From: Ruminococcus sp.
GTDB taxonomy: Bacteria > Bacillota > Clostridia > Oscillospirales > Ruminococcaceae
Assembly: GCA_017463375.1 (NCBI GenBank)
Contig: JAFTPG010000005.1
Location: forward strand, 1 to 43,936
Direction: 5' to 3'
DNA: 43,936 nt
A program made the position numbers and the translations under genes. This document shows positions 23,982 through 33,743 of this stretch, in pieces. Within the stretch, counting starts at the first letter, position 1. Every line of letters starts with the position of its first letter. The notes beneath the pieces are model-generated. The model made no database searches. It saw only the letters and a program-made list of their open reading frames with translations, and was not told where the DNA came from.

Positions 23982-25468
23982 TACAAAGTACCTCCTGTGG
24001 CTAATGTCATAACCTTTTCCTGATCTGCCTGTGCGGCATCAATAATGCCTGTGATCTTTCCCTCATGAACGACCATTATCCTGTCGCTCATGCCCAGAAC
24101 CTCGGGAAGCTCCGAGGATACCAGTATGATCGCTACGCCCTTTGCAGCCAGATCATTGATTACACTGTAAATTTCCTTTTTTGCACCGATGTCCACGCCT
24201 CGCGTCGGTTCGTCGAGAATAAGAATCTTCGGGTCTGTGTAAACCCACTTAGCGAATACGACCTTCTGCTGATTACCTCCTGAAAGGTTATTGCACTCGT
24301 GCTGCGGACCGAAGCATTTGATGCGGAACTCCTCTATACCCTTCTTGACAAGCTCCTTGCCCTTTGACTTGGATATCACGGACTTATTGGAGACCTTGCC
24401 CAGATTTGCAAGCTCTATATTCTCCGCAATGCTCTTTTCGAGCAGCAGACCTTCCGTCTTTCTGTCCTCTGTGATAAAGCCGATTCCTGCATTAATAGCG
24501 TCCTGTGCACACTTTATTCTGACTTCCTTTCCCTCGATCAGAACCTTACCGCTGTCAAAGGAGAGATTGCCGAAGATTGCCTGCATTATTTCCGTTCTGC
24601 CTGCGCCCATAAGACCGGACACACCCAGAACCTCGCCTGCCTTGACGCTGAAATTAACATCCCTGAATTTCTTATCCTTGGTCAGACCCTCGACACGGAT
24701 GATTTCCTTGCCGATCTTCACGCCCTCACGCTTAGGATAACGCTCACCGATCTCACGGCCGATCATCATGCGGACGATATCGTCCATGGTGATATCTTTA
24801 ATATATTTTGTATCCACATAAGTACCGTCACGCAGAATGGTGATTCTGTCGCACAGCTCAAAGATCTCCTCCATTCTGTGGGAGATATATACGATAGAAA
24901 CGCCCTTCTTGCGGAGACTCTTGATGAGCTTGAACAGACCCTCAGTTTCGCTCTGTGTAAGAGCAGCCGTAGGCTCGTCCATAATAAGAACCTTTGCGTC
25001 CACCATCAGCGCCTTGCAGATCTCCACCATCTGCTGCTGACCTACGGACAAGTCGGACATAACTGCATTGATGGGGATATTCACGCCCATCTTATCCATG
25101 ACTTCCTGCGCCTTTTTACGCATAGCCTTGCGGTCGCAGATACCGAAGCCCTTGGTTATCTCCTTACCCATAAAAAGATTTTCCTCAACGGTCAGGTCGA
25201 AGAGAACGTTCAGCTCCTGATAGATAAAGACGATGCCTGCCTTTTCAGCTTCCTGAGGAGACTTGTACACAACCTCCTTGCCGTCTACCAGAACGGTTCC
25301 TGCATCACGGGTATATACGCCGGTAAGAATCTTCATCAGTGTGGATTTGCCGGCACCGTTTTCGCCCATGAGTGCGTGGACTTCACCATCCTTCAGAAGG
25401 AAACCGGCGTCCTTCAGCACCTGATTCGAGCCGAAAGATTTATTGATTCCTTTCATTTCAATATTCAT
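23981..25468 (-). CDS. rbsA: ribose ABC transporter ATP-binding protein (double domain)
   Basis: RbsA powers ribose import and contains two fused ATPase domains. The N-terminal domain has Walker A GENGAGKSTLMKILTG, signature LSVGQQQMVEICKAL and Walker B VLIMDEPTAALT. The C-terminal domain has a degenerate Walker A (GLMGAGRTEIMQAIFG, Arg replacing Lys), signature LSGGNQQKVVFAKW and Walker B ILILDEPTRGVD. This asymmetry is normal for RbsA/MglA/XylG proteins. The length of 495 residues is standard. It lies 18 bp after rbsD in the operon. Substrate assignment to ribose rests on the adjacent rbsD and rbsK. Confidence 0.96.
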   Translation of the reverse strand: MNIEMKGINKSFGSNQVLKDAGFLLKDGEVHALMGENGAGKSTLMKILTGVYTRDAGTVLVDGKEVVYKSPQEAEKAGIVFIYQELNVLFDLTVEENLFMGKEITKGFGICDRKAMRKKAQEVMDKMGVNIPINAVMSDLSVGQQQMVEICKALMVDAKVLIMDEPTAALTQSETEGLFKLIKSLRKKGVSIVYISHRMEEIFELCDRITILRDGTYVDTKYIKDITMDDIVRMMIGREIGERYPKREGVKIGKEIIRVEGLTKDKKFRDVNFSVKAGEVLGVSGLMGAGRTEIMQAIFGNLSFDSGKVLIEGKEVRIKCAQDAINAGIGFITEDRKTEGLLLEKSIAENIELANLGKVSNKSVISKSKGKELVKKGIEEFRIKCFGPQHECNNLSGGNQQKVVFAKWVYTDPKILILDEPTRGVDIGAKKEIYSVINDLAAKGVAIILVSSELPEVLGMSDRIMVVHEGKITGIIDAAQADQEKVMTLATGGTL

Positions 25469-25486
25469 ATTTTCACTTCTCCTTAC

Positions 25487-25891
25487 TTATGAAAATATAC
25501 AGCCTGCCTGCAATATAATATTTGCATACGGTGTTGTTTCACCTGTCCGTATAACTGCCTTGCACTGCCTGGTGCATTCCTTTAGTGCAGTATGGCTGAC
25601 AAACTCGATTTCAATATTCTGATTTTCAAACAATGCATTTACCTGCTGCAGAACATCCGGATTATGGGTTTTAATTTCTTCTGCAAGAATGATCTTCTCA
25701 ATCTTCATGTCTCCCGCAACAATTTCAAGAGTCTGCATAAACGTCGGCACACCAAATGCCAAAGCAAGGTCAATGCGTTCCGTTTCATCGGGAATCGGAA
25801 GACCGCAGTCACCGATAGCAATACGATCGGTATGGCCGAGGTAAGAGAGCGTCCGTGAGATGTCACTGTTTAAAATACCATTTTTCTTCAT
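25487..25891 (-). CDS. rbsD: D-ribose pyranase
   Basis: RbsD converts beta-pyranose to beta-furanose ribose, the form used by ribokinase, in the cytoplasm. The sequence has the family start MKKNGILNSDISRTLSYLGHTDRIAIGDCGLPIP with the catalytic His, the ALAFGVPTFMQTLE segment and the C-terminal VIRTGETTPYANIILQAG signature. The ATG at 25891 follows AGGAGG at 9-nt spacing and gives 134 residues, the usual size. A longer frame to 25933 adds 14 residues that include the ribosome site and is rejected. It is the first gene of the ribose operon. Confidence 0.96.
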   Translation of the reverse strand: MKKNGILNSDISRTLSYLGHTDRIAIGDCGLPIPDETERIDLALAFGVPTFMQTLEIVAGDMKIEKIILAEEIKTHNPDVLQQVNALFENQNIEIEFVSHTALKECTRQCKAVIRTGETTPYANIILQAGCIFS

Positions 25892-25944
25892 GTTTCGATA
25901 CCTCCTGCGATGCGAATCTGACATTTTCCGCATTTGTTGTACGC

Positions 25945-25973
25945 ATTATATCATATTCTATCAACTTTGTCAA
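25945..25973 (-). promoter_or_regulatory. consensus promoter of the rbs operon
   Basis: Read on the minus strand, a perfect TTGACA (25968-25973) and a perfect TATAAT (25945-25950) lie 17 bp apart. Such a strong promoter would be expected to need repression, yet no rbsR is adjacent. A small inverted repeat TTGT-TG-ACAA overlaps the -35 box and could be an operator half-site; this is weak. Confidence 0.85.
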
Positions 25974-26034
25974 CAATTTTTGTGCATTCCACAAATTTTC
26001 CTGAGATTAGTCATAGATAACCGTATCGGCAAAA

Positions 26035-26070
26035 TAAAAGAGCTGATTTCATACGAGATCAGCTCTTTTA
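26035..26070 (-). terminator. terminator of the YD-repeat lipoprotein gene
   Basis: A perfect 13-bp stem (TAAAAGAGCTGAT / ATCAGCTCTTTTA) with a 10-nt loop is followed on the minus strand by TTTTGCC. The A/T flanks mean it could act in both directions. Confidence 0.8.
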
Positions 26071-26094
26071 TATTATATTCTGATGATTGATTTG

Positions 26095-26916
26095 TCAGCC
26101 GATGACCTCACCGTACTCGTCGTACTCTGTCACAGTCTGGGAACCGTCCTCATTATAGACGATTTCCTTGGATACATAAATGTAACCGTCCATGTTGGTA
26201 TAGAGCGACTCCTTTATAAGCGTATCGCCGAAATATGCCTTTTCGGCTGTTTTATTGCCATCACTGTCATATTCCGTTACGACTTCCGAAACGAGAGTTT
26301 CGCCATCATACTTTTTCACACTTGCGATCAGGTCCATGTCGTTGAACTCATTGACCACCGCATACTCATAATCAAGCGTACCGTCTTTAAGATAGCGCGC
26401 TTCTTTCGTTGACCAGCCATTCTGGTCATATTCCTCGATCAGCTTTGTACCGTCCTCGTTGTAGATCGTAATGGTCTGTGCATAGGTACCGCTGCCGGAT
26501 TCATCCTCAAAAGAGGCATACACATAGTCCCTATAAAGTCTGCCGTCATCGTACACTTTCTGTGAAGCCCAGTTGCCGTCCTCATCGTATGTGTATTCAT
26601 ATTTCATATTTTCGATTACGTTTCCATTTGCGTCATAGGTGATCGACAGGCAGGTATCGCCGTTATCGTTGTTCTTTGTGACCCACACCTCATCATTGAA
26701 TTCCATAATTTCCGCACCGCATACCGTGCATACATACTCTTCCAGCGTATGCGCCGCAGTATCGGCAGTATTTCCGTTTTCCGTCAGATGCCAGTGGTTA
26801 TCCTTGTCGATTTCCCATGAGTCGGTAAGCACCTTGTCATTGCTGCAGGAAGCAAAAGCACTCATCAGCATCACGATTGCAGCGGATGTTCCCAACATTC
26901 TTCCGTAATTTTTCAT
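26095..26916 (-). CDS. secreted lipoprotein with YD-like repeats, function unknown
   Basis: A signal peptide (MKNYGRMLGTSAAIVMLMSAFASC) ends in a lipobox, so the mature protein is probably anchored at Cys24 on the outer face. A short N-terminal module contains WHLTENGNTADTAAHTLEEYVCTVCGAEI, with a CxxC pair. The rest consists of repeating units such as ITYDANGNVIENMKYEYTYDEDGN, TIYNEDGTKLIEEYDQNG and IVYNEDGSQTVTEYDEYGE, the pattern of Rhs/YD or MORN-like repeats that form beta structure. The second ATG (26916) has GGAGG at 8-nt spacing. The upstream ATG two codons earlier is too close to that site. The role is unknown. Confidence 0.8.
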   Translation of the reverse strand: MKNYGRMLGTSAAIVMLMSAFASCSNDKVLTDSWEIDKDNHWHLTENGNTADTAAHTLEEYVCTVCGAEIMEFNDEVWVTKNNDNGDTCLSITYDANGNVIENMKYEYTYDEDGNWASQKVYDDGRLYRDYVYASFEDESGSGTYAQTITIYNEDGTKLIEEYDQNGWSTKEARYLKDGTLDYEYAVVNEFNDMDLIASVKKYDGETLVSEVVTEYDSDGNKTAEKAYFGDTLIKESLYTNMDGYIYVSKEIVYNEDGSQTVTEYDEYGEVIG

Positions 26917-27106
26917 TATCATTTCCTCCTTATGTATCATTTTTAAGCATATTCTGTCTTGCCGGACTTCTGTGATCCATGACAAGAATTTTCTCAATGT
27001 ACAGTTTTAAAGCTAATCGTACAATAATTTCTTTTGCCGGATGTTTTCTTGCTCCTCTGTCTGCGACCGCCGCCGCCATTCCGCAAAGCGAATTTTTACA
27101 TATCTT
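26917..27106 (-). other. long leader of the lipoprotein gene, content unclear
   Basis: The predicted transcript starts near 27106 and runs about 190 nt before the lipoprotein ATG. A 63-codon frame (26930-27121) spans it, but I see no ribosome site or known motif. Two CCGGCAA segments occur, and no clear riboswitch is recognised. It may be a decayed gene or a regulatory leader. Confidence 0.3.
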
Positions 27107-27112
27107 TCCTTT

Positions 27113-27141
27113 ATTATACATGAAATCAGAGTGCTTGTCAA
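27113..27141 (-). promoter_or_regulatory. promoter upstream of the lipoprotein gene
   Basis: Read on the minus strand, a perfect TTGACA (27136-27141) and a perfect TATAAT (27113-27118) are 17 bp apart. Confidence 0.75.
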
Positions 27142-27308
27142 TAGTTCAGACACTATTAATTCAGAAATTAATGCTGCAATTTTTTACCGGTTTCACCTTA
27201 ATCAGATGTCCCCGGAATAACTCGGCTGTTTTTTGTGCAAACTGAAAATAAGAACAGCATTTCGTTTGTGCAGAATTACAGAAAATGCAATTTGCCTGTG
27301 AAAAGCTA

Positions 27309-27337
27309 TTGACAAATCCGCTTGAATGTGATAAACT
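27309..27337 (+). promoter_or_regulatory. promoter of the PTS operon
   Basis: TTGACA (27309-27314) and TAAACT (27332-27337, four of six matches) are 17 bp apart. Transcription would start near 27345, just before the RAT antiterminator target. Confidence 0.75.
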
Positions 27338-27375
27338 AAAGCCATAGGAATTGAATATGATTGCGTACATTTATT

Positions 27376-27466
27376 GGAGTGTTACCATCAGGGCATAACC
27401 AACTTTTTACACGTTTTCAGATTCGTATTTTTACGGGTTTGCTGTGTATAAAGGTTGGTATTTTTT
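27376..27466 (+). promoter_or_regulatory. RAT antiterminator target and leader terminator
   Basis: The segment 27376-27400 (GGAGTGTTACCATCAGGGCA then TAACC) matches the ribonucleic antiterminator target bound by LicT/SacT/BglG proteins. It overlaps by three bases a terminator whose arms are ACCAAC (27398-27403) and GGTTGGT (27453-27459), reinforced by ACACG / GTGT-type pairs, followed by TTTTTT at 27461-27466. When the antiterminator binds the RAT, the terminator cannot form and the operon is read. Confidence 0.85.
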
Positions 27467-27490
27467 ATTATCGGGGATATGGAGGAAATC

Positions 27491-28342
27491 ATGAAGGTCA
27501 TCAAGGTAATCAATAACAACAATCTGTGTGTGCTGGATGACAGCGGCAGGGAACAGATTGTCTCAGGCAAGGGAATCGGCTTCGGCAAGAAATACGGCGA
27601 CGCTGTTGACGTCTCGCAGATACAGAAAACATATCTGATCACCGATTCTGAGCTTCAGAAAAAGATGATCTCCATGCTCAGGGAAATCCCCTCCGAGTAC
27701 ATGATCTTTACAAATGATATGGTAGAGTATATAAAGAAGGTCTATTCGTCAAAGCTTAATGAGTCCCTGCTTGTAACGCTGAGCGATCATATCGCATTTG
27801 CCATCGAACGAAAAAAAAGCGGAATTGAATTCACCAATCCGCTGCTTGACTCCATCAGAGAGGCGTATCCTCAGGAGCTGAGTCTAGGCGAATACTGCGT
27901 CGGACAGATGCGCGAACGCCTTGGAATTGAAATGGGTATTGAGGAAGCAGGATTTATTACTATGCATATTATCAATGCAAGGCTGGATACTAAGATGAGT
28001 GATGTTTATGATATCACCAAAACGATAAACGGCTGTGTTGAGATAGCCGAGTATTACTACCAGAAGAAATTCGACAGAGGCTCGGTCTCCTATGAACGTT
28101 TTCTGACTCATCTGAAATATCTTGCACAGAGACTCTTTCAGAACAAGCCTCTGCCTGAGTCACTGAGCAGCGACGCTGTATTCGTTGCCATGATCAGGAA
28201 AACCTGCGGCAGACATTACAAATGTGCGCTGTGCATACAGGAATATATCCTGAAAACCTATAAAAAGCAGCTCAATGAGGATGAGCTTATCACGCTTTCG
28301 ATACATCTGAAAAAGGTCACCTCAGAAGTTGACTTTCAATAA
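27491..28342 (+). CDS. licT: BglG/LicT-family transcription antiterminator
   Basis: This is an RNA-binding antiterminator controlled by PTS phosphorylation. The N-terminal CAT RNA-binding domain (MKVIKVINNNNLCVLDDSGREQIVSGKGIGFGKKYGD) is followed by two PRD domains. PRD1 contains LSDHIAFAIERKKSGIEFTNPLL with a conserved His and EAGFITMHIINA; PRD2 contains SYERFLTHLKYLAQRLF with His and ELITLSIHLKKV. The ATG at 27491 follows GGAGG. A longer frame to 27455 would begin inside the leader terminator and is rejected. The 283-residue protein likely governs its own operon through the RAT at 27376. The sugar could be glucose or GlcNAc (GlcT-like), judging from the downstream permease. The licT symbol denotes the family. 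Confidence 0.93.
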   Translation: MKVIKVINNNNLCVLDDSGREQIVSGKGIGFGKKYGDAVDVSQIQKTYLITDSELQKKMISMLREIPSEYMIFTNDMVEYIKKVYSSKLNESLLVTLSDHIAFAIERKKSGIEFTNPLLDSIREAYPQELSLGEYCVGQMRERLGIEMGIEEAGFITMHIINARLDTKMSDVYDITKTINGCVEIAEYYYQKKFDRGSVSYERFLTHLKYLAQRLFQNKPLPESLSSDAVFVAMIRKTCGRHYKCALCIQEYILKTYKKQLNEDELITLSIHLKKVTSEVDFQ

Positions 28343-28395
28343 AACTTTTGCAGTGCGTTTCCCTGTAGCCCCGGTACCAGTTACAAGGACGCTGA

Positions 28396-30576
<2,181 letters not shown>

Positions 30577-30594
30577 CGAAAGGAAATGAATATT

Positions 30595-30852
30595 ATGAAA
30601 ACATTCACTTACACTATCAAGGACGAACTGGGAATCCACGCAAGACCGGCAGGTATGCTGGCTAAGACAGCCAAGGCACTCGACAGCGAAATCACTATCA
30701 CCAAGGGCGATAAGACAGTAGGCGCAGCAAAGCTCATGGCACTTATGGGACTGGGCGTAAAGTGCGGCGATACTATCACCGTGACCGTTAACGGCGGCGA
30801 CGAGGACGCTGCTGAAAAGACAATGAAGGAATTCCTTGAAACTAATCTGTAA
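30595..30852 (+). CDS. ptsH: PTS phosphocarrier protein HPr, Lys at position 46
   Basis: HPr carries phosphate from EI to the EII transporters. With the start at 30595, His15 lies in GIHARPAG exactly as in standard HPr, and the length is 85 residues. The upstream ATG at 30586 is too close to AAAGGA, so the second start is preferred. The usual regulatory Ser46 (in the KSIMGVMSLG motif) is replaced: residues 42-55 read VGAAKLMALMGLGV, with Lys46. This protein therefore probably cannot be phosphorylated by HPr kinase and may not serve CcpA-mediated catabolite repression; that is inference. It lies 18 bp after the EIICBA gene. Confidence 0.93.
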   Translation: MKTFTYTIKDELGIHARPAGMLAKTAKALDSEITITKGDKTVGAAKLMALMGLGVKCGDTITVTVNGGDEDAAEKTMKEFLETNL

Positions 30853-30867
30853 TAATCAAGCTTATCT

Positions 30868-30896
30868 TCCGGCAGAGCTGTTCTTGCTCTGCCGGA
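30868..30896 (+). terminator. intercistronic hairpin between ptsH and ppa
   Basis: A perfect 11-bp stem (TCCGGCAGAGC / GCTCTGCCGGA) with a 7-nt loop is followed by GTTTAAGG. The short T-run suggests partial termination or an mRNA-stabilising hairpin within the operon. Confidence 0.5.
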
Positions 30897-30914
30897 GTTT
30901 AAGGAGGTACTGCA

Positions 30915-31457
30915 ATGAATATATGGCATGACATTGATGAAGAAAGAATTTACCCCACTGATTTTGTGTCGGTAATCGAGATATCCAAGGGCAGCAACAT
31001 GAAGTATGAGCTGGATAAGAAAACAGGTCTGCTTTCACTGGACAGAGTATTGTTCACAGCGACCTACTATCCCATGAACTACGGCTTCATTCCCCGCACC
31101 TACGGCGACGACAATGACCCGCTGGACGTGCTTCTTCTCTGCTCCCAGCCCATTCAGCCGATGACAATCGTAAGAAGCTATCCGATCGGCGTAATGTATA
31201 TGGAGGATAACGGAATGGGTGATGAAAAGATCATTGCTATTCCTTACGGCGATCCTACATACATGGGCTATACCGATGTCAAGGAGCTGCCGAAGCATAT
31301 TTTTGACGAAGTAAAGCATTTCTTCTCCGTTTACAAACAGCTTGAAAGAAAAAGCACTGATGTAAAGGAAATCGGAGGCCCTATTGAAGCAGTTGCCGTA
31401 ATTGAAAAGGCGATAGATAACTACAAAAAGAAATTCTGCACAGTATGCAGTGAATAA
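30915..31457 (+). CDS. ppa: family I inorganic pyrophosphatase
   Basis: This enzyme hydrolyses pyrophosphate to phosphate, pulling biosynthetic reactions forward. The 180-residue protein shows the family I signature YGFIPRTYGDDNDPLDVLLL with its metal-binding aspartates. It also has KYELDKKTGLLSLDRVLFTATYYPMNYG with active-site Lys and Tyr residues, and a later KHFFSVYKQLE segment. The ATG at 30915 follows AAGGAGG. It lies between HPr and EI in the PTS operon, which is an unusual place: pyrophosphatase genes are more often monocistronic. Family II (manganese) pyrophosphatases are common in Clostridia, so a family I enzyme here is also of note. Confidence 0.93.
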   Translation: MNIWHDIDEERIYPTDFVSVIEISKGSNMKYELDKKTGLLSLDRVLFTATYYPMNYGFIPRTYGDDNDPLDVLLLCSQPIQPMTIVRSYPIGVMYMEDNGMGDEKIIAIPYGDPTYMGYTDVKELPKHIFDEVKHFFSVYKQLERKSTDVKEIGGPIEAVAVIEKAIDNYKKKFCTVCSE

Positions 31458-31471
31458 AGGCGGTGTAAATT

Positions 31472-33106
31472 ATGGTGAAATACAGCGGAAAGGGCGTTTA
31501 CGGCGCTGTTGCCGTAGGCAGGATATCAGTTTTCAGACGTCAGGACGTTCAGGTCAAGCGAGTGAAAATCGAAAGCGCTGAAAAGGAGATATCCCGTCTT
31601 GAGGCAGCTAAGGAAAAGGCAATTTCACAGCTTCAGGAAATCTACGAAAAAGCTCTGAAAGAAGTGGGCGAGACAAACGCTCAGATCTTTGAAATACACA
31701 TGATGATGGTGGAGGACGATGACTACAACGAAGCCATTACCGAAATGATCAACAGTCAGAACGTAAATGCAGAGTACGCAGTTGCGGTTACTGCTGATAA
31801 CTTTGCTGAGATGTTTGCCTCTATGGATGACAGCTATATGCAGGCGAGAGCAGCGGATGTAAGGGATATCTCAAACAGGATCATCGCCTGCATGTCCGAT
31901 TGCAGCAGCTCAGCCGCTGTTACCGATGAAAAGGTCATCATCTGCGCCGACGACCTCGCTCCCAGCGAAACGGTATCCCTTGACAAGGAAAAGGTTCTTG
32001 CCTTTGTAACAGCCCATGGCTCCTCCAATTCCCACACTGCCATTCTTGCGAGAAATATGAATATTCCGGCAATTATCGGCTTGGGCGAAGAATTCCTTTC
32101 ACAGATAAAGGACGGAGATACTGCGGTTGCAGACGGCTTTACAGGCGAGCTTATTATAAATCCTGATGATGCTACGATCGCTGCATACGAAAAAAAGCTA
32201 CAGGAGGACGCTGAGAAAAAGGCTATGCTCCAGAATCTCAAGGGCAAGGAAAATATTACCCTTGACGGTACGAAAATCAATATCTATGCCAATATCGGAA
32301 GCATTGACAATATCGGAGCAGTTCTTCTCAATGACGCTGGAGGAATCGGTCTTTTCAGAAGCGAGTTCCTGTATCTTGAAAACAATGATTATCCCTCCGA
32401 AGAGGAGCAGCTGAAGGTATATAAACGAGTACTGGAAAGCATGGCTGCAAAGAAGGTGATTATCCGTACTCTCGATATCGGCGCCGACAAGCAGGCGGAT
32501 TATTTCCAGCTTGAAAAAGAGGAAAATCCCGCTCTCGGACTTCGTGCAATAAGACTCTGTCTTACACGTCCTGAAATTTTCAAAACACAGCTCCGTGCTC
32601 TTTACCGTGCTTCGGTTTACGGCAGGCTTGGAATTATGTTCCCCATGATCACCAGCGTATGGGAGCTTGAGGAAACTCTTGCGCTGTGCGAACAGGTAAA
32701 ACGTGAGCTTGACGCAGATAATATCGAGTATTCCGATAATATCGAGATAGGAATCATGATCGAAACACCGGCTGCAGCTGTGCTCAGCGACAAATTTGCA
32801 CCTATGGTCGACTTTTTCAGCGTCGGCACGAACGACCTTACACAGTATACGCTTGCCTGTGACCGTCAGAACCCCCACATCGAGCGATTCTGCGATACCC
32901 ACCATGAAGCTGTTCTCCGTCTGATTGAGATGTCTGCGGAAAACGCCCACAAGCATGGTGCATGGATCGGTATCTGCGGAGAGCTGGCAGCGGATACCTC
33001 TCTTACCGAAACCTTCCTGAGAATGGGAATTGACGAACTTTCAGTTTCTCCCTCCTTTGTGCTGAAAGTCAGGGATACGGTGAGAAATATAAATCTGTCA
33101 GAGTAA
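31472..33106 (+). CDS. ptsI: phosphoenolpyruvate-protein phosphotransferase (PTS enzyme I)
   Basis: Enzyme I takes phosphate from PEP and passes it to HPr, powering all PTS sugar uptake. The N-terminal HPr-binding domain is helical. The swivelling domain carries AHGSSNSHTAILARNMNIPAI with catalytic His188. The C-terminal PEP-binding barrel has GIGLFRSEFLYL, IIRTLDIGADKQADYF, NPALGLRAIRLCL, GIMIETPAAAVL and VGTNDLTQYTLACDR, and the catalytic Cys segment GICGELAAD. The length of 544 residues is slightly short of the usual 570 but contains every domain. The ATG at 31472 follows GGCGGTG, 14 bp after ppa. A strong terminator follows at 33181. Confidence 0.97.
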   Translation: MVKYSGKGVYGAVAVGRISVFRRQDVQVKRVKIESAEKEISRLEAAKEKAISQLQEIYEKALKEVGETNAQIFEIHMMMVEDDDYNEAITEMINSQNVNAEYAVAVTADNFAEMFASMDDSYMQARAADVRDISNRIIACMSDCSSSAAVTDEKVIICADDLAPSETVSLDKEKVLAFVTAHGSSNSHTAILARNMNIPAIIGLGEEFLSQIKDGDTAVADGFTGELIINPDDATIAAYEKKLQEDAEKKAMLQNLKGKENITLDGTKINIYANIGSIDNIGAVLLNDAGGIGLFRSEFLYLENNDYPSEEEQLKVYKRVLESMAAKKVIIRTLDIGADKQADYFQLEKEENPALGLRAIRLCLTRPEIFKTQLRALYRASVYGRLGIMFPMITSVWELEETLALCEQVKRELDADNIEYSDNIEIGIMIETPAAAVLSDKFAPMVDFFSVGTNDLTQYTLACDRQNPHIERFCDTHHEAVLRLIEMSAENAHKHGAWIGICGELAADTSLTETFLRMGIDELSVSPSFVLKVRDTVRNINLSE

Positions 33107-33177
33107 TAAGCCTCAGGCAAAGCACGCTTATCGCAAAAGACTCTGCTGCTTGGTTTACTCATATTCTCTTACAGGCA

Positions 33178-33216
33178 AAAAACTCCCCGGAACATCGTGT
33201 TTCCGGGGAGTTTTCT
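33178..33216. terminator. strong bidirectional terminator
   Basis: A perfect 12-bp stem (AACTCCCCGGAA / TTCCGGGGAGTT) with an 8-nt loop lies at 33181-33212. It has TTTTC on the plus side and TTTTTTG on the minus side. It ends the PTS operon and also sits directly past the tRNA 3' remnant on the minus strand, where it was probably the tRNA terminator. Confidence 0.85.
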
Positions 33217-33218
33217 TG

Positions 33219-33243
33219 TGGAGCTTGCGACGGGACTCGAACC
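33219..33243 (-). pseudogene. tRNA 3'-end remnant
   Basis: Minus-strand sequence GGTTCGAGTCCCGTCGCAAG then CTCCA matches a tRNA T-loop (TTCGAGT), the 3' half of the T-stem (CCCGT), the acceptor 3' strand (CGCAAGC), discriminator U73 and an encoded CCA. The 5' acceptor strand GCTTGCG, the D-arm and the anticodon are missing: upstream sequence is unrelated and leads into a palindromic repeat. It is therefore not a functional tRNA. The amino-acid identity cannot be told. A truncated tRNA end next to an IS-like scar suggests a former integration site. Confidence 0.7.
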
Positions 33244-33285
33244 TGCGGTTTACTCATTTTTGTTTTATCCTGTCTGCGGTGGTTT

Positions 33286-33569
33286 GGGCGCACGGAATGC
33301 GCCCCTACGGAATTGGTTTTTGATTTACCATGTCCGGGCGACCGCAAGGGTCGCCCCTACGGAATTGGGTCTGGTTTATTCTGTAGGGGCGGATATCATC
33401 CGCCCGTTTTATTTTTTGGATTTTGTTTACCATGTAGGGTCGCATTCCGTGCGCCCGTTTCGTTTTTCAGATTTGATTTAACATATAGGAGCGAGATGTA
33501 GGAACCGCCCCTACAATTTAAATTCATCACCGCAATATTATCAAACGGGCGAGCGGAACTCGCCCCTAC
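33286..33569. repeat. cluster of six short palindromic repeats
   Basis: Copies lie at 33286-33308, 33336-33360, 33383-33405, 33434-33456, 33486-33514 (degenerate) and 33547-33569. The first two and the last run GGGC-arm-GCCCCTAC. The third and fourth run GTAGGG-arm-GCCC. The arms differ (GCGCA, GCGACC, GCGGAT, GCGAGC) with matching partners. Together with the tRNA and IS scars the cluster fills the 637-bp gap between ptsI and the flippase. Open frames across it are not genes. Confidence 0.85.
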
Positions 33570-33588
33570 AATAAATAAACACATCCCC

Positions 33589-33720
33589 TTAATCGGGAAT
33601 GTGCCCCTTGTTCGGCTTTCCTTTAGGCATAATAATGCCCCCTTTCGTTAGATTTTAAATTGGTATATTTTTATTATACCACATTGTCTAACAAAAGGGG
33701 AGCTTTTCATTCATTTACTG
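33589..33720 (-). mobile_element. degraded left end of an IS3-type insertion sequence
   Basis: On the minus strand a 13-codon frame (33589-33630) begins MPKGKPNK and stops after GHIPD, with AAAGGGGGC upstream. MPKGKPNK is a frequent beginning of IS3-type OrfA/helix-turn-helix transposase proteins in Firmicutes. About 60 bp upstream lies GTTAGACA preceded by CCCC (near 33687-33712), resembling the subterminal sequence of IS150-group ends, and a TATAAT. No further transposase sequence remains. The family call rests on recalled similarity and is tentative. Confidence 0.45.
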
Positions 33721-33743
33721 CCGCCCTTGAATTTCATATTGAA

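Noticed and set aside
27295..27318. Possible catabolite-responsive element (cre) at the PTS promoter
   Set aside because: The match to the cre consensus around TGAAAAGCTATTGACA lacks the central CG and is too weak to support.
32198..32956. 252-codon open frame antisense to ptsI
   Set aside because: It is a codon-bias shadow of the highly conserved PTS enzyme I gene and resembles no protein family.
33219..33294. Complete tRNA gene
   Set aside because: Only the T-loop, acceptor 3' strand and CCA are present; no D-arm, anticodon arm or matching 5' acceptor strand precedes them.
33197..33501. Open frames across the tRNA remnant and repeat cluster
   Set aside because: The frames are built from palindromic repeats and the tRNA fragment and have no start signals.
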